Assembly: GCA_013995675.1 (NCBI GenBank)
Contig: VWRR01000008.1
Location: 589,085 to 653,084, forward strand
Reading direction: 5' to 3'
Length of the DNA stretch: 64,000 nucleotides
Source of the DNA: Cyanidiococcus yangmingshanensis
Taxonomy: Eukaryota > Rhodophyta > Bangiophyceae > Cyanidiales > Cyanidiaceae
In this document: in pieces, positions 1-9,970 of the stretch
How the letters are laid out: each line of letters opens with the position of its first letter
How positions within the stretch are numbered: position 1 is the stretch's first letter
The notes under the pieces: model-generated
Told to the model about the DNA's origin: nothing
The model's input: only the letters and a program-made list of their open reading frames with translations
Databases searched by the model: none
Made by a program: the position numbers and the translations under genes

Positions 1-265
1 CGTCCTGCCCCGGTTCCTTGTCGTCGCCGCCGCCAGGAGATGCTTCTCGGTGATCCTTGGGCGGCATAGCCGGATCATTCGCTGATGTCGGTGTCGCTGC
101 TTCGAGTTGTTGTAGCATCGAGCGAGCTGCTTGACGCGGATGGTCAGCTCTTGGCGGGAGCGATAGCGGTGGCAACACTTGCAGGCCCTGCCCCAGCGAC
201 CTGGAACGACCAGTGCCATGCTGCCAGCGGCCTGACCTCCCGTTTGGCCACAGAGCGACCCACAT
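1..265 (-). CDS. possible 5' end of a gene running off the left edge
   Basis: On the minus strand an ATG at 265 opens a frame that stays open to the window edge (about 88 codons). The translation begins MWVALWPNGRSGRW and is rich in Arg, Ser and Gly. It then becomes Pro/Asp/Gly rich (MPPKDHREASPGGGDDKEPG) near the edge. Such a basic, low-acidity start followed by a charged linker would suit the presequence of an organellar protein, but no domain is visible. Two other minus-strand frames are also open here, so this is weak. The product is unknown. Confidence 0.3.
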   Translation of the reverse strand, partial: MWVALWPNGRSGRWQHGTGRSRSLGQGLQVLPPLSLPPRADHPRQAARSMLQQLEAATPTSANDPAMPPKDHREASPGGGDDKEPGQD

Positions 266-1572
266 CAAGGCCTCGAAATGACTTGAAGCCCAGGCTCCCC
301 CCGGTGGTCCGTTCAGAGGCAACGCTCCCAGGCAGCTGACCTACTCTGCGGCGAACGCTTTCAAGAACGCCACGGGCCGACAATCCTGCAACCCACTAGG
401 ACGAGACTCAGCCTCGTGCGACAACAGGATGTCGATGCTACCTGCTCTTTACTAGGCACTGATGCTGTCTATTACAAAAAGACTGCTTCAGTGCTGGTAT
501 CTCCGTTGAATAGACAGAATTTCCTCTCGACGAACCTACATGATGGATATCGAGGTCGCTTGAATAAGGGTTGTTTCAGGAGCCCAGCGTGTTCGCGGAA
601 CATTCGTTTCACCGTTGATCCAGACCAGCGATCATTCGTTTCATTCGACGTCCATCGAATCATCCAAGAGAGTGTTTTTGGGGCGAGTGATCGGATTTCT
701 AGCACTGCAGCTGGTGTCTCACAAGCAAGGCCTGCGTATGGAAAGCGAGCGTTTGGCAAAAAACGTCTCACAGGCGAGAAGAACACTTTCGGTCTCGGGT
801 CGGTTCATCATCAGGACGACGACAACGACAACGACAATGATGATGATGATGATGATCATGACGCTGGTCAGGATTAGCTTCTTGGGGATGCCCGTCACAG
901 AGAGAGCGTCCTTAAGGAATGCATTCGTGCCCAGTATCCACCGTAAGACCGTGACGATGGATACAGCTCGCTCGATCCATTCACGCCAACACGGTTGCTA
1001 CAGTTCGCATTCTTGTTCATCTCTTTGGTGAGACGATGTCGTGAAAATACGTACATGCTATGAGAGACAATCCCATGTCCCTAGAGGACTATTGATGTAG
1101 ACTTGAACTGCGAAACGGCGCTTGGTCCGAAAGGGAGCACCCCGAGGGCCACACTGATCCCAGAGACGGGATCCAGCAGCAGCGAAGCGTTCAGGCCATT
1201 CGGCGACCCTGGAAGCCTAACGTTTGTCGTTGGTGACGTATCCATCGTTCAAGCCCTGGACCATACACCTCAGTCGTGTTCTCGTTGGCCGATTCGAATT
1301 GATTTCGAATAGAGTCAACTCTTTGAAGATCTTGTTCTTGTTTGATTAAAATAGGATAGTTTGTCGTTGTGGCGAACTGGCGAGGTCGTACGCTCGGTCG
1401 TCTTGGCTCTATCGTTGGCGCCTCCGACACGTGGTGCGAGCGTGAACCTTGGTGCTTGATTGATAGCAACAGCGTTCAGAATCATTGAGATTCCGTGTCC
1501 AGACCTTGTCCTGAGACGACAACGATCGGTTTTGAACGGAATCTTCCTCGTGAATTGACGGCAGCGAACGAA
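266..1572. other. non-coding stretch upstream of AlaRS
   Basis: No convincing gene is visible. Several frames of 60-150 codons are open on both strands, but none shows a recognisable domain and they overlap one another. A GAC/GAT-type microsatellite lies at about 814-860. The 3' part presumably carries the AlaRS promoter and leader. If the left-edge minus-strand frame is real, the block is a divergent intergenic region. Confidence 0.5.
814..860. repeat. GAC/AAC/GAT trinucleotide microsatellite
   Basis: A run of GAC and AAC triplets passes into about seven GAT triplets. A similar trinucleotide run, read on the other strand, encodes the Asp/Asn tail of the BRM-like protein near 5925-5960. This one has no supported coding context. 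Confidence 0.8.
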
Positions 1573-4245
1573 ATGGTACCGTCGTCGGCAACCCCCGACC
1601 AGACAGAGGGCAACGCCGGAACGCGCTCGGAGCCACAGCCTTGGACCAGTGCTCGGGTACGTCAGACCTTTATCGACTACTTCGTGGAACGAGGACACGT
1701 CTTTGTGCCGTCGTCACCAGTGGTTCCTTTCGATGATCCGACGCTGCTTTTCACCAACGCGGGCATGAATCAGTTCAAGCCGCTTTTTCTCGGCCGTGTA
1801 GATCCGTCTTCACCGCTCTACGGCCTGAAGAGGGCATGCAACACCCAAAAGTGTGTGCGAGCCGGTGGCAAACACAACGATCTGGACGATGTGGGTCGTG
1901 ATACCTACCACCATACCTTTTTCGAGATGCTAGGCAACTGGTCTTTTGGAGATTACTTCAACGTTGAAGCCATCGACTGGGCCTGGGATTTGCTCACCCG
2001 CGTCTACAACCTTTCGCCTGACCAACTCTATGTCACTTATTTTGGAGGTGATCCGGCCAATCAACTGCCCCCTGATCTGGATACCCGCGACCAATGGCTA
2101 CGCTATTTGCCATCAGAACGTGTACTCCCTTTTGGAACGAAAGACAATTTCTGGGAAATGGGTGAGACTGGCCCCTGCGGTCCCTGCACCGAGATTCACT
2201 ATGATCGTGTCCAAGGCCGACCCCCAAGCCAAGGAGCAGCCCTAGTGAACGCAGGTGACGAGTCACTGATCGAGATATGGAACCTTGTTCTGATTCAGTT
2301 TAACCGAGAATCAGATGGTCGTCTGAGACGGCTTCCTGCCCTACATGTAGACACAGGGATGGGTCTGGAACGGTTGTGTGCCATTCTCCAGGGGAAGCGT
2401 TCCAATTACGACACCGACCTGTTCATACCATTGTTTGCGGCGATTCAACGGGAGACTCGCGCAACCGAGGCCTACGCGGGTCGTCTGGGTTCAGCGGACA
2501 CAACCCTCACTGATACAGCCTATCGAGTTGTTGCAGACCATATTCGTACGCTGACTTTTGCCATTGCAGACGGGGCAGTGCCTTCGAACGAAGGAAGGGG
2601 CTACGTCCTTCGACGCATCCTGCGACGTGCGGTGCGTTATGGACAGCAGTTTCTGGATGCACCGCGGGGTTTCCTGCACCGTCTCGTACCCGATTTGATG
2701 GCGCTTTACAGAGACGTCTTTCCCGAGATCGAGTCCAAGGCAGATTACTTGGCACGGATCATCTTGGAAGAGGAGATGGCTTTCAGCATGACGCTCAAAC
2801 GCGGTCTAGATCGATTCCATGAGACCGCGAGTGCACTGCTCTCTGCCGGGGAACGTATTTTTCCCGGTAAGGAGGCCTTCTTTCTATATGATTCGATGGG
2901 CTTTCCGCTTGACCTGACGCAGATTCTTGCAACCGAACGTGGTCTAACCGTGGACGTAGAGGCCTATGAAGCGGAGATGGCGCGACAACGGGCCCAGTCT
3001 GCAGCAGCGCATCGTCAACGGCTCGGGGCTGCCGAGTCTCTCATCCTGGGGCCAGAGCCAGTGGCGATCCTGTCACACAAGTGGAACATCCCACCGACTG
3101 ATGATTCCTTCAAGTACCGGTGGTACGAACCCTTGGAGAGCACCGTGCTGGCGATCTACACTGGTCCGGAGGGCTTTGTGCCGCGGGTGGCGGACTCCAG
3201 CGACGGAGTCTATGTGGGTGTGATTTTGGACCGAACCCCATTCTACGCCGAGGCAGGTGGACAAGTCGCCGATACAGGCCGACTTGGTGAGCATTTCCGA
3301 GTCATCAGCGTTCAGTCGTTCGGGGGTTACGTTCTACACATCGGATCTGGGCGGCTTGGGGTTGGCGATCGGCTCCTTGCCCAGGTGGACTACGAACGAC
3401 GCGCGCTCGTGGCGCCAAACCACACTGCGACCCATATTCTCAACTGGGCGATTTGGCAGGTTCTAGGTCAGCCCTGTGATCAAAAGGGATCGCTCGTGGA
3501 TGAACAGAAACTGCGGTTTGATTTCGCCTTTTCCAGGGGTCTCCGTGCAACGGAATTGGAGCGTATCGAGCAGCTCTGTCGCGAGGTGATTGCTCGAAAC
3601 CTGCTCGTCTATACGCAACAGGTACCGCTTTCGAATGCCAGACAAGTGCGTGCGCTTCGGGCCGTCTTTGGAGAGACCTACCCCAACGAGGTGCGGGTGG
3701 TGAGCATCGGCGTCCCGGTTGACAATCTATTAGCGTCGCCACAGCAGACAGACTGGGAACGATTCTCGATCGAGCTCTGTGGAGGCACCCATTTGCAGCG
3801 CACTGGCGAAGCCCATGCTTTTTGTCTTGTCGATGAGGGCGCGATCGCCAAGGGCATTCGTCGAGTTGTGGCCCGTACTGGCGCCTCGGCGCTCGAGTCG
3901 ATGGCGTTGGCACGTGGCCTTGCCAGCCGTCTGCCACCGATACCACCCGACGCTGCTGAGACGAATACAGTTGACACTGCAGAGGTGCAGCGACTGGCGA
4001 CCACGCCAACCATCGACGGACTAGAATCTCTCGCCGAATCGCTCAAGGCCGTGACCATATCCGCGGCGGAGAAGGAGCGTCTGCGACAACGCCTAGACTA
4101 TTGGGAACGAATGGCCCGTAGACAGGCAAAGCAAGCTGCTGCGGCCCGGGAACAAGCACTCGTCGATAACCTGGTAGAGATGATCGATCGCAAACGCCAT
4201 GCAGGTCACCGAGGCAGCAGCAGGCGCATCCAGCGATGGTCGTGA
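1573..4245 (+). CDS. alanyl-tRNA synthetase, catalytic and editing part (frame breaks before the C-Ala domain)
   Basis: This class II synthetase charges tRNA-Ala and hydrolyses mischarged Ser/Gly-tRNA-Ala. The first ATG of the frame is at 1573, giving 890 codons; an upstream GTG at 1495 was not used. The short Ser/Thr-rich N terminus could support organellar as well as cytosolic use. The aminoacylation core starts near residue 24 with AlaRS hallmarks (VRQTFIDYFVERGH, TNAGMNQFKP, RAGGKHNDL). The tRNA-recognition and linker region follows. The editing site is intact: HTATH near residue 617 and CGGTH near 736. The frame runs into an unrelated tail (RIQRWS) and stops at 4245. The missing C-Ala domain lies immediately downstream in another frame, so the gene is read here as one gene with a one-base frame change between about 4170 and 4245. 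Family identity is very secure. Confidence 0.95.
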   Translation: MVPSSATPDQTEGNAGTRSEPQPWTSARVRQTFIDYFVERGHVFVPSSPVVPFDDPTLLFTNAGMNQFKPLFLGRVDPSSPLYGLKRACNTQKCVRAGGKHNDLDDVGRDTYHHTFFEMLGNWSFGDYFNVEAIDWAWDLLTRVYNLSPDQLYVTYFGGDPANQLPPDLDTRDQWLRYLPSERVLPFGTKDNFWEMGETGPCGPCTEIHYDRVQGRPPSQGAALVNAGDESLIEIWNLVLIQFNRESDGRLRRLPALHVDTGMGLERLCAILQGKRSNYDTDLFIPLFAAIQRETRATEAYAGRLGSADTTLTDTAYRVVADHIRTLTFAIADGAVPSNEGRGYVLRRILRRAVRYGQQFLDAPRGFLHRLVPDLMALYRDVFPEIESKADYLARIILEEEMAFSMTLKRGLDRFHETASALLSAGERIFPGKEAFFLYDSMGFPLDLTQILATERGLTVDVEAYEAEMARQRAQSAAAHRQRLGAAESLILGPEPVAILSHKWNIPPTDDSFKYRWYEPLESTVLAIYTGPEGFVPRVADSSDGVYVGVILDRTPFYAEAGGQVADTGRLGEHFRVISVQSFGGYVLHIGSGRLGVGDRLLAQVDYERRALVAPNHTATHILNWAIWQVLGQPCDQKGSLVDEQKLRFDFAFSRGLRATELERIEQLCREVIARNLLVYTQQVPLSNARQVRALRAVFGETYPNEVRVVSIGVPVDNLLASPQQTDWERFSIELCGGTHLQRTGEAHAFCLVDEGAIAKGIRRVVARTGASALESMALARGLASRLPPIPPDAAETNTVDTAEVQRLATTPTIDGLESLAESLKAVTISAAEKERLRQRLDYWERMARRQAKQAAAAREQALVDNLVEMIDRKRHAGHRGSSRRIQRWS

Positions 4246-4811
4246 TTGCAGCGATCGACCTGGACAGCAGCGATCGCCGACTCCTCCAAGGCTTGCTTCA
4301 GAACGCCCTGAAACGCCTACAACCAGAGACCAAAGCGCTCATGGTCGTGGCACCCCAACCGGACGGCCAATGCCTCGCCGGCTGCGTGGCCTCGGACTGG
4401 GCACTCCAGCGCGGTCTCGAATGCACACCATGGCTAACGCAAACCCTAGAACCATGGCATGGACGTGGTGGAGGCAAAGCAGACTCGGCTCGTGGCTCGT
4501 GCCAACTCACCATCTGCTCGAATGCAACAACAAGGGCAACGGTGGAGATAGGATCGAGTCCCAGGACGCGAGCCGCGAATGCCCTCGCTCCAGACCTGGC
4601 GATGCGTGTCATCGAGGAGGCGGTCCCGAACGGGAACCGATCTTTTAGGGACAAAGTAGCCGTTGCTGTACAAGATGGTTTACAGTTGGACACGACCTTC
4701 ATGGCGGCCTTGGCGTCGTTGCTGGCCAGGGCGCAGGCGCTCGCGTTACGGAAGCTAGGTTGGGAGACGTCCTCATCGGTCTCCGAGGATGCCGACCAGG
4801 ACGAAGCGTAA
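4236..4811 (+). CDS. alanyl-tRNA synthetase C-Ala domain in a shifted frame
   Basis: This frame overlaps the end of the AlaRS frame by ten bases and is offset by -1 (or +2). It begins VVIAAIDLDSSDRRLLQG and continues with a stretch matching the C-terminal C-Ala domain: an Asp-rich strand, a long helix, then the glycine-rich signature GRGGGKADSARGS, equivalent to GGGGRPDMAQ in bacterial enzymes. C-Ala helps bind the tRNA elbow and links editing with aminoacylation. An independent gene starting at the ATG at 4236 is unlikely, because this domain normally exists only as the AlaRS tail. About 65 residues after the glycine signature are low in similarity to anything I recognise. No GTAAGT-type intron could be found that repairs the frame. 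Confidence 0.8.
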   Translation: MVVIAAIDLDSSDRRLLQGLLQNALKRLQPETKALMVVAPQPDGQCLAGCVASDWALQRGLECTPWLTQTLEPWHGRGGGKADSARGSCQLTICSNATTRATVEIGSSPRTRAANALAPDLAMRVIEEAVPNGNRSFRDKVAVAVQDGLQLDTTFMAALASLLARAQALALRKLGWETSSSVSEDADQDEA

Positions 4812-4861
4812 GCTCGTTTGGTAAGTTTTTGTGTCAGTGATTAGGTAGGCGTGACGAGGGT

Positions 4862-5674
4862 ATGGTTTGGGGTGGTTGCGTCTGGGTTTTGCCGCCGCTT
4901 TCGGCGGGTGCGTCTGGGGCGAGCCTTGCTCTGGACCTCGGGCCAGGCGTTATTCATTTATGGCGTCTCTGCTGGTCTGGCGTACAACTTCCGGTAAACT
5001 GGTTGAGTGAATCAGAGCGTGTCTATGCGTCGCAGTTGCGATCATGGCGACGACAGCGTGAGTTTTGCGCCTGTCGAGCGGCGTGGCGCGCTGTTCTCGC
5101 GCGTTTCTATGTCCCTGGCGGGCTGTCGCCAGCCGAGCTTGCGCTGGGCACGGCTGCACACGGAAAGCCGTATTTGTTGAACGGGTGCGTGAGCTGGAAT
5201 GCATCTCATACCAAGGACTGGGCTGTGCTTGCCGTTACAAACGCTGCCTACGCCATCGGTTGTGATGTGGAGCGCCTCGATCGCCGTATACGTGCGCCGG
5301 AGGCGCTCGCGAAGCGACTCGGCTTGATGCCGAGCTCAGATGGAGTTGGTGCGCCAGCCAACGGGTCCTTGTCGCGGCAGGTACTAGCTTATTGGAGCGA
5401 GCGTGAAGCGGTCGCCAAAGCGCTCGGTACTGGCCTTGGACGACTGTCGACGACATGGCCGCGCTCGTTGGAGTCGCTTCAGATCGTGACGATCCCGGTG
5501 GTTCCCGACCAGGTGCTCGCTACAGTGGCGAGCTCCGACACCTGGACCGTGCAACGAATCGAGACGTTTGCACTAGACCATTTGACCCTGAATGAGTGGT
5601 CTTCTTTAGGTCGCGCTCGTCCGCCTGATGTAGGTCAGCAACTCGATGCGGCAGTCTGCACCGAGTGCGAATGA
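4862..5674 (+). CDS. 4'-phosphopantetheinyl transferase, Sfp type
   Basis: The 270-residue product should transfer the phosphopantetheine arm of CoA to a carrier-protein serine (fatty-acid ACP, or an aminoadipate-reductase or polyketide-type carrier). Sfp-family motifs appear in order. A substrate-pocket segment GKPYL precedes SWNASHTKDWAVLAV. The Mg-binding GCDVE lies near residue 134 (family GIDIE). The WSEREAVAKALGTGLG helix lies near residue 178 (family W/F-x-x-KE-A-x-x-K; the usual Lys before Glu is Arg here, a conservative change). The ATG at 4862 follows the AlaRS stop by 51 bases, so its promoter must be very short or lie inside the AlaRS gene. The cellular compartment is unclear: the N terminus is hydrophobic but not a clear transit peptide. 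Confidence 0.88.
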   Translation: MVWGGCVWVLPPLSAGASGASLALDLGPGVIHLWRLCWSGVQLPVNWLSESERVYASQLRSWRRQREFCACRAAWRAVLARFYVPGGLSPAELALGTAAHGKPYLLNGCVSWNASHTKDWAVLAVTNAAYAIGCDVERLDRRIRAPEALAKRLGLMPSSDGVGAPANGSLSRQVLAYWSEREAVAKALGTGLGRLSTTWPRSLESLQIVTIPVVPDQVLATVASSDTWTVQRIETFALDHLTLNEWSSLGRARPPDVGQQLDAAVCTECE

Positions 5675-5851
5675 TCGCGACGAGCGTGCCGTCTCGCTTG
5701 CCTGCATAGAACATGTCGTTGCATTTCGCTGCAATCGTTTGTGACGGACCAGTTACGGTACACTCGAGGCGAATCGCTAGGGCTAGCAATCGAGGCACTT
5801 GACAAAGTGAAGGATATGGAGTCGTTGACCATATTTGAGCGCGCGCCCTGT

Positions 5852-8800
5852 TTATGTTGCTGGACGTTGCGTTGAACTGTAGCCGGAAATGCGAACGGTA
5901 ATCGCATGAACAGCTGAATCATCGCCGTCGTTGTCGTTGTCGTTGTCGTCATCGTCGTCCGGTGCGGTGAACGAGGTATCTTGTTCGGAGGTGTCTTGGT
6001 CCTCGTCGAGAGGATCGTCTTCGTCTGATGGCGTTCGCAGCATGCTCGTATCGGTCTCGGCCAAGGAGTCTGCTGCAGCATGGAGCCCACGCCCTTGCGT
6101 CAATCGTAACGATCGAGAGGAAGGCACACCGCTGTCCTTGGTGAGACGCGCGTTCGCTGGCGGACGACCTCGCCGACGACCTGGAGGACGACCACGCGGA
6201 CGCGGACCGTTTGCTCGACTTGTTGGTAGGTGACCTCGACTAGATCCTGCAGCATGATCGCGAGCAGGGATCGCCACCTCGTCGGGGTCACTGGTACTGA
6301 CTTGATCGAGACCGTTCATCTCTATCTGCTGCGCCGATGAATCGGCAAGCGACGAGCTCTCCGGAGTGATCTCATCAGGGTTCAGACCGCGAAGTAGACG
6401 CCGTTTTCGTCGCACTGTCTCTTGGTAACGCATCCGTTTGAGTTCTTTTCGTCGCCGACGTTCCCGGATGGCGCGTTCAAACTCATCAGCCGTCTTGCCT
6501 CGCTCCAGCAGACGGAGCCATTCGCCCTCGGTGAGACCATCGTCATAGAGCACTGTTCGAGCGCGAGCAGCCCGTCGACGCCGCGAACCTGTCTCGAGCG
6601 ATGCTGTCTCGTCGCCCTCGCTACCGCTGCGTCGCGCTCCACGCTCCACACCAGACACAGGACCATCTGCAGCGGCACCTTGATCCTCGTCGTTCTGACG
6701 GACCCAGTCGGGCAGTTCGTTCTCATCCGTTAAAAGGGGTGGAAAGAGCGCTGTCTGGTTTCGTCGCTCCGCATCAATGCGTTCAAAGAGCTCCAACTCA
6801 CCCTCTGTGCGAGCGAGAAGCTCGTTCAGGGTCTCGTCGTCGGGGACATCGGCAGCGGCCTCGTTACCCTCCTGTTGACGCAGGAGCTCCTCGAGCATTG
6901 CTCGTCGCTCCTGGTCGGTGGCTTTTTGATTGAACTTGCCTGCCTGGATGACCTGTCGATCCATATTCAGCTTGCGATTTGCCTCTGCAAGGATACGCTC
7001 CTCTACGGTGTCGGCACAAATGAGCCGAAAGACGCGCACCTCGTTCCGTTGACCGATACGATGTGCTCGGTCCTGAGCTTGCAGATCCGCTTGTGGGTTC
7101 CAGTCCGAGTCGAAGAGGATCACGGTATCGGCAGTCTGGAGGTTCAGGCCCAGGCCACCGGCACGCGTCGAGAGCATAAACAGGAAAATATCATTATCGG
7201 GAGCATTGAAGAGTTCCAACATTTCGTGACGCTCCTCGGCCTTGGTGCTCCCGTCCAGGCGCAGGTAGCTAAAGTTGCGAAGCTTACAGAAATCCTCCAA
7301 AACGTCCAGCAGGATGGTCATTTGACTGAAGAGGAGTACGCGATGGCCCGACTGCCGCAGTTTGGGGAGCATCCGGTCCAGCAGCTCGAACTTACCGGAG
7401 ACGCGTACAATCCATAGCGGATCAAGGGCAGCAACCTCTTCCCAGTCATAGAAAAGATAGGGATGGTTGCAGACCTTTTTCAGTTGCATGACCACGTTGT
7501 TGAAGAGGCGCGGCTTGCCACCAGCGTTCAAAACCACACCAATGTTACTCTTCGCTTGGCGATAGAGAATCTTTTGCCAGATAGAGAGGTCGCAACGCAG
7601 CACGTGTTCGCGCTTCTCGGGCAGCTGATCCTCAACATCCGTTTTCAAACGACGCAACAGAAACGGACGGAGTACGTGGTGCAGTCGATTGATGATGAGC
7701 AGCATCTCCTCCTCTGTGAGCTCCGGGTGATCGCTCGTGCCTAGGCTCTGAAACGGTGTGCTGAACCAGGACTCGAATGTATCGACGCTGCTAAAGATAT
7801 TTGGCAAGAGAAAGTTCAACAGTGCCCACAACTCGGTTAAATTGTTCTGCAGCGGGGTACCCGTAAGCAGCAGACGATTTCGTGAGCGGTACTTGACACC
7901 GAGCGTCATGGCCAGTCGACAGTGTGCGTTCTTCATCCGATGACCCTCGTCGACGATGATATACTTCCAGAAAATCCGGGAGAGCGCTCGCTGATCACGA
8001 ACACAGTACTCGTAGGTGGTCAGCAGCACATGATACCGACCAGAGGCCATTTCATATTGCTGAATCATCCGACGAGCGCTCTTGTCACCACGATATACCA
8101 CCATTTTCATATGTGGTGCCCAGGTGCGAAATTCGCGAACCCAATTACTGAGCGTGCTGAGTGGAACGACAATGAGGTGCGGCCCCTGAACCTCCTTGTA
8201 CTCCATCAGGTACGCCAGCAGCGCAATGGTCTGAATGGTCTTTCCTAGACCCATCTCATCGGCAAGGATGCCGTTCAGGTTGTTATTATAGAGGGAGACC
8301 ATCCACTGGAGACCCTCGATCTGGTACGGCTTGAGTTGGCCACCCCGAAGAGAGCTAGGCTGCTGGTCCACCAGTTCACCAATCGAGTGCGTCAGTTGGT
8401 AGTATTCTTCTCGTCGCCGTCGCATCGCATCGAGCATGTTCTTGGCCGGGGCTTGATCCTCATCCTCATCCTCTTCCTCTTCATCGATCTCAGGCGACTC
8501 TCTTGAATCGTTCTTCATTCGACGCTCCTGTTCCCGTAATTGTCGACGTTGGGCAACTTGAGCCTTGCGCGTCGCCTCGCGCGCTTTGAGCCCAACCAGG
8601 CCTTGCGCGTCGACGGCTTCGTTCACACCGACGAGATCCTTTTGAGCCTGCACTTTGGTAGAGATCAGAGACAAATAATTTTCCGTCTGGCGAAGTACTT
8701 CCATGATGCGACTATTCTTGGTTGCATCCAGCATCCGCAGGTATGCCTCCTCGTCATTTGCACGCAATGCCCGAATTCTTTCCTGTTCCTCTCGTCGCGC

Positions 8801-9970
8801 ACGTCGCTCTTCCTCCCGCATTCGGTCACGAAAGTACTTGTGTATCGCCCTGTTCAGCGCTTGGCGCTCCTGATTCACCTGTGCGCGAACATCACGGAAG
8901 GTCTTGCCATGCCCCAACAGACTCTCCAGGTAGCGAACATGACGAGCACGGCGGCGCTCCTCCTGTTCGGCTCGATGACGTTGATACGCAAGTTTCTCAT
9001 TTTCGCGTTGGCGCGCTGCTCGTCTGCTAGCCGCCAATAGTGCTCCAGTCTCTGTGACTTCACTGGTGATGCCGTACTCTGCGAGCAAATCTCGTCGTTG
9101 GCGATAATGCACCGCGATGGCTTCCGTCTTGACGGGCGCCACCAACAGATACATTTCGTTCAAAAGAGCGCGCCGGAGATTCCTCTGAATCTGGTGCAGA
9201 CGTAACGCTCGTCGCTCAATATCTCGCTTCGTATCCCGCTTTGTCTGTATGGTTTCGTCTGTTAGCGCTTTGATTCGTTCCTCCAAACGATGTACAACAC
9301 GTTGCTCGTACTGCTGCACAGCATCCAGCCACGCTTCCAGTGCTTCATGCTCTGTTTCTGTCCATTGGTCCAGGTCGAACGTCAACCCATCACCTTCGCA
9401 AAGTTTCGCAACCACCCAGGGGGGTAGCTCAAACTGTTCCTGGTCTGAGTCGACCTCACCGAGGGCAGCCAAATAGCGCCCCATACTCTGTTCGATCGTG
9501 ACACCACGACCAGCAAGACGAACTGCCTGAAGCGCGGTTCGAACCAAGCGCGCCTCACCCGCAGGGTACCGCTCGTGCTCGGCATCATGCTTGGCCGTCT
9601 GGTGCAAAGCCGCCACCGGAGAGACGCGTTGCGCTTTGGGGAACACCGAGGTGTTCGAACGTCCTCCGCTGGCCAGAGGCGACACACCCTCCGTTGACAT
9701 CACCGCCTCAGAATCGTGATGAACGCCATATTTTTCCTGTAAAAAACGCTCCCAGTCTTGAACGCCACATAGATCTGCTATTTTTCGCAGGCATTCTTGT
9801 AGCGACGCCTCCTGCGACGCCTCTGAGCGTTGCTCGCAAAGCGCGCGAACGCTCTTGGCCAGCGCCCATAGGTTCGGTTCTCCAGACGACGACCTTGTTC
9901 CCGAACACTCCAGACCGCTTTTTGATTCATCGAACCGATTGAATGGCTTCAGTTGCCCATCGAGATCCAT
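5852..9970 (-). CDS. SNF2-family chromatin-remodelling ATPase, BRM/STH1/SNF2 type
   Basis: This is the catalytic subunit of a SWI/SNF-class remodeller: an ATP-driven DNA translocase that slides or ejects nucleosomes. It has 1372 residues with the ATG at 9970. The HSA domain lies at about residues 335-405 (RHVRYLESLLGHGKTF), preceded by the QLQ/coiled region. The ATPase core has DEMGLGKT near 570 and DEGHRMKN near 673. The helicase C lobe ends with RAHRIGQ near 970. A SnAC-like stretch follows at about 1010-1070. The tail is basic then acidic, with two AT-hook-like motifs (RGRPP, about 1255-1270) and an Asp/Asn repeat encoded by a GTC/GTT tract. I see no C-terminal bromodomain, unlike most BRM and STH1 proteins. 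It is divergent from the starch synthase gene. Confidence 0.96.
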   Translation of the reverse strand: MDLDGQLKPFNRFDESKSGLECSGTRSSSGEPNLWALAKSVRALCEQRSEASQEASLQECLRKIADLCGVQDWERFLQEKYGVHHDSEAVMSTEGVSPLASGGRSNTSVFPKAQRVSPVAALHQTAKHDAEHERYPAGEARLVRTALQAVRLAGRGVTIEQSMGRYLAALGEVDSDQEQFELPPWVVAKLCEGDGLTFDLDQWTETEHEALEAWLDAVQQYEQRVVHRLEERIKALTDETIQTKRDTKRDIERRALRLHQIQRNLRRALLNEMYLLVAPVKTEAIAVHYRQRRDLLAEYGITSEVTETGALLAASRRAARQRENEKLAYQRHRAEQEERRRARHVRYLESLLGHGKTFRDVRAQVNQERQALNRAIHKYFRDRMREEERRARREEQERIRALRANDEEAYLRMLDATKNSRIMEVLRQTENYLSLISTKVQAQKDLVGVNEAVDAQGLVGLKAREATRKAQVAQRRQLREQERRMKNDSRESPEIDEEEEDEDEDQAPAKNMLDAMRRRREEYYQLTHSIGELVDQQPSSLRGGQLKPYQIEGLQWMVSLYNNNLNGILADEMGLGKTIQTIALLAYLMEYKEVQGPHLIVVPLSTLSNWVREFRTWAPHMKMVVYRGDKSARRMIQQYEMASGRYHVLLTTYEYCVRDQRALSRIFWKYIIVDEGHRMKNAHCRLAMTLGVKYRSRNRLLLTGTPLQNNLTELWALLNFLLPNIFSSVDTFESWFSTPFQSLGTSDHPELTEEEMLLIINRLHHVLRPFLLRRLKTDVEDQLPEKREHVLRCDLSIWQKILYRQAKSNIGVVLNAGGKPRLFNNVVMQLKKVCNHPYLFYDWEEVAALDPLWIVRVSGKFELLDRMLPKLRQSGHRVLLFSQMTILLDVLEDFCKLRNFSYLRLDGSTKAEERHEMLELFNAPDNDIFLFMLSTRAGGLGLNLQTADTVILFDSDWNPQADLQAQDRAHRIGQRNEVRVFRLICADTVEERILAEANRKLNMDRQVIQAGKFNQKATDQERRAMLEELLRQQEGNEAAADVPDDETLNELLARTEGELELFERIDAERRNQTALFPPLLTDENELPDWVRQNDEDQGAAADGPVSGVERGARRSGSEGDETASLETGSRRRRAARARTVLYDDGLTEGEWLRLLERGKTADEFERAIRERRRRKELKRMRYQETVRRKRRLLRGLNPDEITPESSSLADSSAQQIEMNGLDQVSTSDPDEVAIPARDHAAGSSRGHLPTSRANGPRPRGRPPGRRRGRPPANARLTKDSGVPSSRSLRLTQGRGLHAAADSLAETDTSMLRTPSDEDDPLDEDQDTSEQDTSFTAPDDDDDNDNDNDGDDSAVHAITVRISGYSSTQRPAT

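Noticed and set aside
4174-4220. Mini-intron that would mend AlaRS (gtagag ... gcag, 44 or 47 bases)
   Set aside because: The lengths would restore the frame, but the donor does not fit the strong GTAAGT preference of this lineage and the size is far below normal introns. A one-base indel is simpler.
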